The notes beneath the pieces were generated by a model that saw nothing but the letters and a program-made list of their open reading frames with translations, was not told where the DNA came from and searched no databases. Positions 54,126-64,000 of a DNA stretch of 64,000 nucleotides are shown here, in pieces (position 1 is the stretch's first letter; the number at the start of each line of letters is the position of its first letter). Source of the DNA: Ligustrum vulgare (Eukaryota > Streptophyta > Magnoliopsida > Lamiales > Oleaceae); NCBI GenBank assembly GCA_963555705.1, contig OY743170.1, forward strand, positions 30,579,362 through 30,643,361, written 5' to 3'. A program made the position numbers and the translations under genes.

Positions 54126-54834
54126 ATTTCTTTAGGACCACCCTGTCCGACCCCCACATGACATTTGTGCTGGCAATTCTCTCAAAAAAGCTACAATGCC
54201 CGTCCAATGGTCTTTGTGGTCAAAGTACCATTTGATGAGGAGTCAATCATGTTTTTAAAATGTGGAAGTAATCCTTCATAGAAGAACTTCACTTGATTAC
54301 CATTGTTGATCCCATGGTTTGGACACTTCATCAGCATGCCCTTAAATCTCTTCCAAGCATCATCATAGGATTCGACATCAAGTTGCTGGAACACAGTGAT
54401 TTCGTTTCTAAGCTTTGTAACCTTTGCTAGAGGCATGAACTTAGTGCAAAACTTCTGGACCAAGTCGTTCCAAGTGATGATACTCATAGCGAGGCAAGAA
54501 TCTAACCAATCAATTGCTCTATCTCTTAGAGTGTAAGGAAATAACACGAGTCTGATAGCATCGTCTGACACACCCTGATATTTATAGTGTTGACATGTGT
54601 CTAAAAATTTGAAAACATGTGTATGTGGGTTTTCATCAGGTCTCCCATGGAATTGTTCTCCATTTTGGAGCATATTGATGACATTGGTTTTAGTTGAAAG
54701 TTTTCTTGCCCAAATGGTGGATAGACTACGCTGGATTGACTTTGAACCACCTGAGGTGTCATCAAGTTACCAATCAGCATGTCATCCTCACTGATTTGCT
54801 CAGCAGCGGGCAATCTCAAATTGTTGTTTTCCAT
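54126..54834 (-). pseudogene. Athila gag, N-terminal part
   Basis: ATG 54834 begins MENNNLRLPAAEQISEDDML, followed by a one-base shift near 54680. Then come ENPHTHVFKFLDTCQHYK, DDAIRLVLFPYTLRDRAIDW, TWNDLVQKFCTKFMPLAK, LRNEITVFQQLDVESYDDAW and KCPNHGI, the retrotransposon gag domain of the Athila lineage. It is interrupted at 54120 by the solo LTR and continues at 50654. Gag would assemble the particle; this copy is dead. Confidence 0.92.
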
Positions 54835-55095
54835 TTGATTCTATTTTTGATTTTTTTTATTTACCTAGCTCTCTAGCTTCTCTTAACATACGGTGTAATG
54901 TACGTTCTATTTTCGGGTCAGCTTCGAAAAGAACTCCTTTTTTCGAACGTTGCGTATACAACAACGTGAAAAGCAAAGAAACTAGTAACTAAACTAAAAC
55001 TAAAAATTAAAGTCCTAAAATAAAAGAAATTAAAAATAAAGCAAGTAAAAAGTCTAAATTAGTAAAAGTAATCTAAAAATAAATTTAAACTACAA
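54835..55095 (-). other. Athila 5' leader
   Basis: AT-rich untranslated leader between primer site and gag ATG; nothing else is seen. Confidence 0.7.
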
Positions 55096-55113
55096 TCCCC
55101 GACAACGGCGCCA
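55096..55113 (-). other. Primer-binding site of Athila (tRNA-Asp type)
   Basis: TGGCGCCGTTGTCGGGGA on the minus strand, one base different from the standard Athila site TGGCGCCGTTGCCGGGGA. It lies just inside the 5' LTR end. Confidence 0.92.
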
Positions 55114-55119
55114 AAAACT

Positions 55120-55970
55120 TGTTCGTTAACCGCAAGTGTAGGGTCGCGCAAGTAATAAAGTGGATGTGAGTCTAAGTATCGATCCCGCGGAGATTGAGCA
55201 AATTGTATTTTAAATTACGATTCCTTAACCGAAACTATGAAAAGCTTTGAATTGAGGATTTTGAATTAAAAACTAAATTAAATAAAATAAGAAACTTTAA
55301 TTTAAACTATGAAAAGCAAGCACACTAGAATTATAAATCCATTTTAATATTTCATCCATATTTTAACTAAATCATTTAAATACAATTCATGGGTTTTGAA
55401 AATTCGTATTCCTAAATTATTTAAGTCCCCTTTCAAGCGATGCATAAAAATCTTTTTCTTAAATGTAAATTCATTATATTTCTATACAATTAAACATATA
55501 GAAAAGTATTAAAGGATCTAAGAACACTTTCAAGGATAGCACAAAGCACAGGGGAATATTTCTTTCGCTTATCGGACTTTGCTACAATTAACACAAGTCT
55601 AATAATCTTCTACTCTTTTGAACATAGAAAACTATCACCATAATTAAACAATAGTTGGCCGAAGAACTGCATGATAATTTAAAGCACATGCCAATTGCAT
55701 CAAAACTATAAATTGCATGAAATAAATAATATATTAAAATATGGATTCAAAAAAGTCAAAATGTCATCACAATTCTAACACTACAAACCTAGCCTAGATA
55801 CATAATTGAATATAAATCACAAGAAGTATAAAGAGATGTCACCATATTCATGCCCTTTATCCTTAGCCTTCAATTGTGCCTTCGACATTGCATGGATTCC
55901 TCAACAATTGGACAGTGTTTTGGCATGTAATCAACGAGTTGGAAACCCCTAAAAACATGTCCAAGGTCTA

Positions 55971-56012
<42 letters not shown>

Positions 56013-56581
56013 ATGTGTGTGTGTGTGTGCGCTCGAAGCTTAGGTCAAAAGAGGAGAAAATCTGTTGAAATATGCGCAAAAGCCTAGCTATGCGACCCAG
56101 AAAACAACCATGCCACCACCCGTTTTCCTTCCATGCAGTCGCGCGCTTCTATCAGTTTAGCCTCAGTTTGCTACAGATACGACCATGCGATCACACGTCT
56201 TTGACCAATGCGATCGTGCAGTTTACCGGTTGCTGTGCAATTTCTATTTTTCAAGTGCTATAAGTAGGTCCTCAAAATTTAATTGCAACCTTGGTCCTTC
56301 AACTTCCGATTGCTACAATTTAAACCCTAAACTTCTAATTTCTTCCAAATTTAATTTTTTTTTTCCTTTTCAGTAGAGCCCCTGATTTACTTCATCAACT
56401 CTCAATTTGCACCGTTTAGCACTTTTACCATCTAAATATCTTGTTTTTGCTTCAATTCTTTCACTTTTTCGACTTTTGGATAATTTTTGAAATATAAACA
56501 AATAATAACGAAATTAATAGCAAATATTCCCAAATGAACATATAAAATTCTACTTTTAGGATAGAAATAAGTGTACTATCA
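55120..56581 (-). repeat. Athila 5' LTR (1462 bp)
   Basis: Starts TGATAGTACACTT (56581) and ends GCGGTTAACGAACA (55120) on the minus strand. It has many substitutions against 33257-34336 plus 43503-43907, so Athila is the oldest of the nested set. An alternating TA/TG microsatellite lies at about 55970-56031. Confidence 0.9.
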
Positions 56582-56586
56582 GTGAT

Positions 56587-58195
56587 AATACAAAGTGATT
56601 CTTTACTTTAACAAAGCCAAATTTAATAATACATGCTGCATGTCTGAAGTGTTTTCTGTTTCAAATCATTATCGCAACTCAACAACTCCTCCATACAATG
56701 AAATCATTCTTGTAAAATCGAAGCTAAGTTGCCTACAAACCAATCACATCAATCAAGCTTATGACAAGGAAACATCGTAACTTAGTCACGTATCTATATA
56801 GATGTAATCAATGTGATTGGTCTAAGTTGCCTACAAACCAATCACATCAATCAAACTTAGTCACGTATCTATATAGATGTAATCAATGTGATTAGTCACG
56901 TATCTGTCAGAGATGTCAATCAAAGACATCGAATTCAAACTGATGCCTAAAAAGTATAATAATTATGTCCACCCCTATTTTGCCTATTGTCGAAAAAGTA
57001 TAATAATTATGTCCACCCGTATTTTGCCTATAAGTAAGGGGATTTAAAGCTCATTTAAATGAGTAATTAATGTGACACGACTCTCAACTTTCGTAAATTT
57101 CGAGCTTATTTACAGATCTGAGCTTCAGATCAAATGTGAACTGCACTATTGTTCAGCATATTACAAATTCTTTTAGTTAGTTATTTGAGCCCCATTTCTT
57201 TTTTATCTCTTCTTAGTCGTTCAATTTCACTAGTACACGACCTGAATACTTAAACCAAATTCACAAAAAAGTCAAAATATCACAAATTCAAAGTCAAAGT
57301 CAAAATTCTTGTTGACTCATTTCCGCGTGAGAAGTCACGTCAACATTTATTATTCACACAAACATCGAACCTAGTTCTGTACTCTTCTCGTCCAATGAAC
57401 TAAAGCTCAATGCTAGTGGATGGATTTGTGACAGAAATGCAATCACGAACCACTCAAATGGCAATGTTTGAGCCAAATTGTTATACTTGTCAATGAAATT
57501 TCAAATGTAATTAATTAAATGAACTTTAAAATGTTTGACACGTAAAGTTGTATTATGGTTACGTCAATATTTATTTCTTGAAGAATCGTGAGAAAATTAT
57601 AAAGTTCTGATTACACATTCTCATTCAAAAGCGGTAGATAATGTTGCTCTTTTCTTTAAACATTTATATTAAGTCGCTTTTTGGTTCGGCTAAACTTTTG
57701 AATTTTTAATTCAATGTCAATCATTTAATTTTAATCACATAGTTATGCATTTCATCAATTTTTTTTAAAATTTACTAAAAATCATATTTAACTTCTATTA
57801 AAATTTATTAAAAGTCTGACTTTAATTAAATTGAGCACGAGTAATTATGTTCATATTTGTTTAAAATATACAATTACTTTTGTTGACTTTTAACTTAATT
57901 TTAAAATATAAAAGTCCTAATAAAAGTAATACTTATAGATACATAAAAGGAATCAATTGTTTGGTTATGCATGGATGCCAGTGGAGCAATATGATGACAT
58001 TTATTAGAGAGCATAAAGATTAACAAGTGCAAGCAAACAACTATCGGTGCATGAAAGAGTAATATTATTTATCTAAAGGTTGAGATCAATCTCACTTCAA
58101 TTGACACATATTTATTAGAGAATAAAGAGGTGTCCATGTGTAAATACATAAGTTATCTCTTCAATTTTTAATGGGAGGGTATCAACTGAGTTGGA
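56587..58195. other. AT-rich intergenic stretch with small duplications
   Basis: No gene. A 98-bp-period duplication lies at 56724-56900 (CTAAGTTGCCTACAAACC start), each copy also containing inverted ACCAATCACATCAATC / GTGATTGGT parts. A 44-bp direct duplication lies at 56950-57036 (AAAAGTATAATAATTATGTC). Confidence 0.55.
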
Positions 58196-58270
58196 ATTGT
58201 TGTAAAATATTAATTATTACTTTTGCACGAAAACGGTTGCAAGAGTAATAATTAATATTTTACAATAATC
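58196..58270. repeat. Near-perfect 32-bp inverted repeat with 10-base loop
   Basis: Arms 58196-58227 and 58238-58270, core TGTAAAATATTAATTATTAC, with only two mismatches and loop CGAAAACGGT. It could be a tiny MITE or a cruciform-forming element. Neighbouring sequence offers no clear target duplication. Confidence 0.85.
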
Positions 58271-58791
58271 TTACCTAAAAAGTGTCGAATTGGAGAAACA
58301 ATTCCTAAAAATATTTTAACTTGGTAATTGATATTGTTGATAATTATTACCTATCTGTATTTACTATCTGTAAGCATTTACAATGAATGTACTAAAGTGT
58401 TTTTAGTGTCTGATTAATAGTCAATTTTATATCTACATTGAATATGTTAACGTGTTTCTTAAGTGAATTGTTAATTTGTTTGTCAAAGTCAACAAACATT
58501 TTAATTTTGATTTGAAATGAAATTTGTGTATTCCGAAAATTTTGAAACGATATTTTGATTTCGAAAATTTTTGGAACGAAACTTGAAACACTTTTTTCCA
58601 TTCAATTCCGTCTGAAAAACATCCCTATAATAAAAGTTAACATATCTATTGTGGATGTTCTAATAGTGCCAAGTTTGGAGAAGTATTTTTGGTTCATAAT
58701 ACCCCAACCAATATTTTAGAATTACTAAAACATCCTTCCTTGGTAATGAAAATGCTCCCTAGTGGAGTTAAATACCCAACACAAACAAAAT
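58271..58791. other. Unassigned AT-rich stretch
   Basis: No gene. An (A/G)TGCCAA(G/A)TTTGGAGAA phrase at about 58676 recurs at about 60148, a hint of a dispersed repeat. Confidence 0.35.
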
Positions 58792-59512
58792 TAGAGGTGT
58801 CAAGACGGACGGGCTGACCAGACCCGTGAAAATCGGTCCGGATCGACCCGAGATCACAGGCCGACCCGTGACCCGTGCGAGCTGTTCACGAGTGAAGAAG
58901 TTGTGAATCCCGGGTTTTGCGGGTCAAACCTTCGCGGATCGCGGTTAACCCGCTAGCCCGTAAAAAAATTTATTTTTATTAAATATGGTAACATTGAAAA
59001 TCTCTCTTCTTCTACAAACTGTAATACAACTTTTAAAGCAAAATCTTATTTTTTCCCCCTAATAACTAAAAAACGTAATATTCTTTGATAATAGTAATTA
59101 GAAATACATTTAGCATTTAATTGTTATTTGTTTATGTTTTATTTAAATTGCAAATTTAGAAGTAATTCATATAACATAAAATATAATTTTAAATTCTATG
59201 TAAATATTTTGTGGTATAAATATGAATTTATCATTTTAATCATTTTGTATTTAGAAACTTGACAAAAATTTTGCTATAAATATGAAAAAATCTATATTTT
59301 TATTCATACGGGCCAAATTAGAACGAACCGCGACCCGCATGGGCTCGACTCGAATGGGCTAGCGGGTGGACCTTGGTTGTAGCTCAAAATTTGTGGGCTG
59401 ACCCGGAATCGGCCCGTAACCAGCAGCGGGCGGACTTTTTTCAAGCGGGTCGTTACTCGACTTTTATGTTGGCCGGCCGACCCGACCCGGACCACCCGAA
59501 TTGACACCTCTA
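58792..59512. mobile_element. hAT-type MITE with GACCCG subterminal repeats (721 bp)
   Basis: Inverted ends TAGAGGTGTCAA / TTGACACCTCTA. Flanks AACAAAAT (58784-58791) and AACAAAAC (59513-59520) form an 8-bp duplication with one change. About 150-190 bases at each end are GC-rich and packed with GACCCG/CGGGTC and GGCCC words, likely transposase contact sites, around an AT-rich centre. The open frame at 59304-59561 is just this repeat-rich end. No transposase is encoded. Confidence 0.88.
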
Positions 59513-59520
59513 AACAAAAC

Positions 59521-60780
59521 TCACCCCTTATAGGGTGGGTGTCAATGGACCCCACTTTCACCTCAACATTTTATCCCCCACCCCAAGAGTGTTGAATATT
59601 TAAGGGGAGCAAAACTCTCCTTTGTAATTGATATATTTTTTAGGCTAAATATATTGTCATCACATCTTTTTATGCGTGCACCATATTTTAATTGTAAAAA
59701 ATGTTCATAATTTTTAATCAATATTATAATTGTGTCCACCAACTTTTTTTCATTATATTCTTATTTTCATTCTTTCATTAATTAATATATCTCGCATCTT
59801 CAATCGATTTCTGTCAAAATATTTATTAAGAGGGATTAAAATAATTTATTTACCTCTTGTATACTTAATAAGTAAAAATATCAAAATTTTAATTGAATAC
59901 TTGTTCAATATTTTAAAACACGATAATAATTAAAAAATTGGATGAAAACCATCATGAAGGACAAATTTTAATAATTGTTGAAAATTTAATGATGAGAACT
60001 TGATGAAAAAATAAATTTAAATATAATAATTTATAAAGATTAGGGACCAATAGTGCAATTCAAATGTGGTGTAGTTATAAGAAATTGTGGTGCAAATATA
60101 ATTACCCATTTTTTAATGTTGAAAAACAAAGTACTGTGGAAAAAATGCCAAATTTGGAGAAACATTTTTTCTCCATTATACCCCTACTACTGTTTTATAA
60201 AATATCCTCTCTTCTTAATTGATATTGTTCATAATTATTTCGATTTATCTAATGTTTAAAAAAATGTTGTTTTTTTTATCAATAAAATAAGGGGTTTTGA
60301 GTTAAATAGATGTGTCAAAGTATAAATTTAGTAAAATAGATGTCCTTCCACAATGTTTTGTCAAATAGATTTATTCAATACATAAAAATACAAAAGATAT
60401 TAAACAATGTCCAAAATACCCATACTTGCCAAATGACCTTGATACCCAAAATTACAATCAAACATGCCCTAATTTTTTCCACCCAACCGATTCATACCCG
60501 TTCTTTCTTCTCTATAGCAACAATCAGTCATTCTCTCATCTCTCTCTCTTCCATTGCACTTGTTCTACATAGAAATCCAATAATATTCTTATTTGTCATC
60601 CTCTTTTGCCCATTGAAGCTAGAGTGGTTTGTGAAATTGTTAAATAATCCACATTTTAGATTTGCAATTGCAGAAGAAAAAAGGTACACATTAAAATCAT
60701 TTCCTGTACTTTTTTTGCGAGATTTTTGTTCTGATGTACTCTATAGTTGCTGATTTATGTATTTGTTTATGAATTTTAAC
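59521..60780. other. AT-rich stretch; possible leader exon at its right end
   Basis: No certain gene. Near 60500-60690 a CT-rich run (ATCTCTCTCTCTTCC) and an AAAAAAG|GTACAC donor-like site (about 60684) look like a 5' leader exon for the frame at 61154, which follows an ATTGCAG acceptor-like site. The frame at 60340-60753 shows no domain. Confidence 0.3.
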
Positions 60781-60970
60781 GTCATATATGCCGTTATCTG
60801 TGATGTAAAACGGCATCCATGTCGTTATCTTTTTTTCTCAGTAGCAGCATGTATATAACATTTATGGTCTACAAAATTGTTGCTGATGTATACATTTGCT
60901 TATGAATTTTTCATAACGTCATATGTGCCGTTATCTTTAATCTATAACGGCACCCACGCCGTTATCTAAT
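60770..60970. repeat. Outlying AACGGCAT/ATGCCGTT palindrome pairs
   Basis: Two copies, 137 bases apart (60781 and 60918 mark the shared GTCATAT(A/G)TGCCGTTATC), of paired palindromic motifs like those in the arrays further right. They differ in linker sequence. Confidence 0.8.
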
Positions 60971-61153
60971 TTCTGATTGAAACCATCTACCTAGCATTGA
61001 GTATGATAATTGGCTTCTTAAATATGGCTAGTTTAGTGCTATTAGATGTAGGTTAATAGTTAGTACTCATCATGTATTGATTGAAATTTTTATTTTTAAG
61101 CACTTTGTGATATGATCAACTGAGATCCATTTGTTTTATATTGAATTGCAGTC

Positions 61154-61345
61154 ATGGATCTGTTGGACAATGTGTGGATATCAGTTTCTTTTTTCGTTGA
61201 GTTTGTGGAGAAAGAATGCGGTGGCTGGACATGGAAGCATATAGGCAATGGTCGAGCAAATGTGATATTATACAAATCAAAGTGTTTGAAAAGTGGTCAC
61301 AACCGGACTACTTCTACAAATCATTTACTTGCTACAGAGAACTGA
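61154..61345 (+). other. Short open frame, possibly exon of a Mutator-like or unknown gene
   Basis: ATG 61154 follows an acceptor-like TTGAATTGCAG. The 63 residues include WISVSFFVEFVEKECGGWTW and KHIGNGRANVIL. A VxVxFxGEFVE..W.Y-G pattern is seen at the N-terminus of Mutator-like transposases, but the match is loose. No downstream transposase core is found. Between palindrome repeats on both sides. I cannot name it. Confidence 0.25.
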
Positions 61346-61575
61346 ACACACTTATGTAGTCATTGAACATCTTTTTGAATTAGTATGTAATTTGTATTTC
61401 AGATTTTTAATTTATTTTGATATTCTTGAAAATGTAAAGTGGTGTTATTTTTACGTATTTTTTCTTGTTAATGTTTTTTTAACTTGATGAAGGTGGTGAA
61501 TTTTATTGTTATCTATGTTGTAGCAAGTTCAATATTGGACAGGGAATTAACAAGATTTTTGCTTTATTTTGTTGT

Positions 61576-62200
61576 AAGATTCTGCAACATAACGGCATCA
61601 ATGCCGTTATGGGTACATTAAAGCGGCACACGTGCCATTATGGTCCCAAACAGGCTTGTCTATCATTTGTATCAACATTGAACATTTTTATAAAATCATT
61701 CTAATAAGTCAATGTATCATCTTCAAAGTCATTTTAAACTGTTTAGACACATAACAGCACAAAATGTCGTTATGGGTACACTAAAGCCACATACGTGATG
61801 TTACGATCCTAAAAGTCCTTGTATGTCGTTTGCATCTGCATTGAACATCTAATTTTTGATAAAATCACTGTAATAAGTCATATTATCAGCTTCGAAGTCA
61901 TTTCAAATTGTTTAGACCTATAACGGCAAAGATGTCGTTATGGGTACACTAAAATGGCATACATGCCGTTATGGTTCTAAAAGTGCTTGTCTATCGTTTG
62001 CATTGGTATTGAACATCTTATTTTTTATAAAACCACACTAATAAGTCATATTATCAGCTTCGAAGTCATTTCAAACCGTTTATAGCCATAACGGCAACGA
62101 TTTCATTATGGGTACACTAAAGCGGCATACGTGCTTTGATGGTCCTAAAAGTGCTTGTCTATCATTTGCATTGGAATTGAACATATAGTTTTTACTAATT
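61576..62200. repeat. 168-bp tandem repeat array A (about 4 units)
   Basis: GGGTACA marks at 61611, 61774, 61942 and 62110 give periods of 163, 168 and 168. Each unit has two GC-rich palindromic words, (A)ACGGCANNNATGCCGTTA-like, about 20 bases apart, followed by a linker with TGCTTGTCTATCGTTTGCAT and CAGCTTCGAAGTCATTTC. Confidence 0.92.
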
Positions 62201-62399
62201 TCTAGCTTTATCAGCCCCTAAAGATGTAAATATTTAAAAGTAATCAAAATTAGAGTCTTACTTGTTATATGACTTTAACAACACTTAGTTTTGTTGATTT
62301 CGTAACAAATAACCCAAGTATCTTAAATGAATACATATTGTGTTTAGGATGGATAGATGTGATAGAGAGTAGTCCCTAAATTTCATAATTTCAGAATTT
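62201..62399. other. Spacer between arrays A and B
   Basis: AT-rich; no gene or palindrome pair seen. Confidence 0.5.
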
Positions 62400-64000
62400 A
62401 GAACATGTTCGATTGCATTTAAAGTCATAACGGCATGCATGTTGTTACGATATAACTAGAACGACAAGTATGCCGTTATCCAATCTACTCAAGCATTCAT
62501 CTATTCTGAAACCTCCAAATAACATTTCAAATTCCAAAAGTACCTAATTTCATAATTTTAGAAGTTAGAACATGTCCAGTTGTATTTAAAGTTATAACGG
62601 CATGCATGCCGTTACGATATAACTAGAACGGCAAGCATGCCATTATCCATTCTACTCAGGAGTTCTTCCATTCCGAAATCCCAAAACCACATCTCTATGT
62701 CCAAAAGTACATAAATATCATAATTACGTAACTTAAAACCTACCCAGTTGCATTTAGAGGCATCACGGCACGCCTACCGTTACTACATAACTAGAACGGC
62801 AATCATGTTGTTATCCTTTCTACTTGGGCATTCTTCAATTAAGACATCCCAAAACCACATCTCTATGTCCAAAAGTACATAAATATCATAATTACGTAAT
62901 ATAAAACCTGTCTAGTTGCATTTAGAGGAATCACGGCAAGCCTGCCACTACGACATAACTAGAACAGCAAGCATGCCTTTATCCTTTCTACATGGGCATT
63001 CTTCAATTCTGACATCCCAAAACCACATCTCTATGTCCAAAAGTACATAAATATCATAATTACGTAACTTAAAACCTGCCCAATTACATTTAAAGGCATC
63101 ACGACACGCCTTCCGTTACGACACAACTAGAACGACAATCATGTCGTTATCCTTTCTACTTGGGCATTATTCAATTAAGAAATCCCAAAACTACATCTCT
63201 ATGTCCAAAAGTGTACAAATATCATAATTATGTAACTTAAAACATGTCCGGTTGCATTAAGAGGCATCACGCAAGCCTGCCATTACGACATAACTAGAAC
63301 GGCAAGCATGCCGTTATCCTTTCTACTTGGTCATTCTTCAATTCCAACATCCCAAAACCACATCTCTATGTCCAAAAGTACATAAATATCGTAATTACGT
63401 AACTTAAAACCTGCCAGGTTGCATTTAGAGGCATCACGGCACGCCTACCGTTATGGCATAACTAGAACGACAAGCATGTCGTTATCCATTCTACTTGGGC
63501 ATTATTCAATTATTACATCCCAAAACCACATCTCTATGTTCAAAATTACATAAATATCGTAATTACGTAACTTAAAACCTGTCCGGTTGCATTTAGAGGC
63601 ATCAGGCATGCCTGCCGTTACGACATAACTAGAACGACAAGCATGCCGTTATCCTTTATACTTGGGCATTCTTCAATTACGACATCCCAAAACCACATAT
63701 CTATGTCTAAATGTACATAAGTATCGTAATTACGTAACTTAAAACCCGCCAGGTCGCATTTAGAGGCATCATGGCACGCCTGCTATTACGACATAACTAG
63801 AACGACTATCATGTCGTTATCCTTTCTACTTGAGCATTCTTCAATTAAGACATTCCAAAACCACATCTCTATGTCCAAAAGTACATAAATATCATAATTA
63901 CGTAACTTAAAACCTGTCCGGTTGCATTTACAGGCATTACAGCAAGCCTGCCATTACGACATAACTAGAACGGAAAGCATGCCGTTATCCTTTCTACTTG
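62400..64000. repeat. 168-bp tandem repeat array B (about 10 units, continues beyond window)
   Basis: AACTAGAAC marks at 62454, 62621, 62789, 62957, 63125, 63292, 63460, 63627, 63795 and 63963 give periods of 167-168. Each unit carries ACGGCACGCCTGCCGTTAC and AACGGCAAGCATGCCGTTA-like palindromes about 20 bases apart, then a linker with CCCAAAACCACATCTCTATG and ATAATTACGTAACTTAAAAC. Point changes fall often inside the palindromes (for example ACGACA for ACGGCA). Confidence 0.95.

Larger units (their letters stand above)
33257..56581 (-). mobile_element. Athila-type gypsy element, deleted and nested
   Basis: A perfect target duplication GTGAT (33252-33256 and 56582-56586) brackets one element read right to left: 5' LTR 55120-56581, tRNA-Asp-type primer site 55096-55113, gag, protease, non-coding region, then the 3' LTR split into 33257-34336 and 43503-43907. 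Four later insertions lie in it: 34337-43497, 46023-46954, 47362-49165 and 50660-54120. Once these are removed the interior is about 5 kb and lacks RT, RNase H, integrase and the env-like gene. The Gag and protease blocks are of the Athila lineage. Confidence 0.92.

Noticed and set aside
61154..61345. Resemblance of GNGRANVIL to the N-terminal motif of inositol-pentakisphosphate 2-kinase
   Set aside because: Only a handful of residues match and nothing downstream continues the kinase; kept as unknown frame.
61576..64000. CRISPR-like array (regular repeats with palindromes)
   Set aside because: The units are contiguous 168-bp repeats with no unique spacers, in a plant nuclear sequence.

Overview
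The window is a gene-poor, AT-rich piece of a plant nuclear genome, most likely a eudicot, and I found no intact host gene. The evidence is a dense stack of plant-type LTR retrotransposons (Ty1/copia, Tekay-like chromovirus, Athila), a Cassandra-type TRIM with 5S rRNA-like LTRs, hAT-type MITEs with 8-bp target duplications, and primer-binding sites matching plant initiator tRNA-Met or (Athila) tRNA-Asp. Nearly all reading frames are retroelement fragments with stops and frameshifts.

Layout. 1-7440: a decayed minus-strand copia RT/RNase H (copia A), split at a CATAG target site by a gag-only Tekay-like element (178-6272) whose 5' LTR is rearranged so that both outer ends are U5 ends. 7691-11953: a second minus-strand copia (B) with gag, PR, IN and RT recognisable. 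12370-15717: remains of a plus-strand SIRE/Maximus-like copia. 16343-16942: a Tip100-like hAT MITE. 18580-22150: a third minus-strand copia (C), joined to Cassandra at 22147-22768. 22769-26100: gypsy debris. 26449-31998: a plus-strand non-autonomous copia (D) whose interior carries a 1.65-kb tandem duplication of an RT remnant and of 160-bp AT-rich repeats. 33257-56581: one Athila element on the minus strand (TSD GTGAT), pol deleted, invaded by four others: a 9.16-kb Tekay-like element (34337-43497), a hAT MITE (46023-46954), a 1.8-kb solo LTR (47362-49165) and a 3.46-kb solo LTR (50660-54120). 56582-64000: AT-rich sequence with a hairpin, a third hAT MITE (58792-59512) and two arrays of 168-bp repeats, each unit carrying paired GC-rich palindromes; the second runs off the window.

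The most interesting object is 34337-43497. Its 2825-bp LTRs differ at only about three positions by eye, so it inserted very recently. It has no gag-pol. On its antisense strand it carries two compact cassettes, each with a TATA-like box, one open frame and AATAAA signals: an intronless, nearly full-length LOG-type cytokinin-activating enzyme with a single stop codon, and an uninterrupted 183-codon basic Cys-rich frame of unknown origin. Related LTRs in three elements also share an antisense splice-donor-like site and GA-rich leader, suggesting a conserved antisense transcription unit in this family.

All calls are by eye from the sequence. Family names rest on recognised protein motifs, PBS/PPT/LTR ends and target duplications; no search was run.
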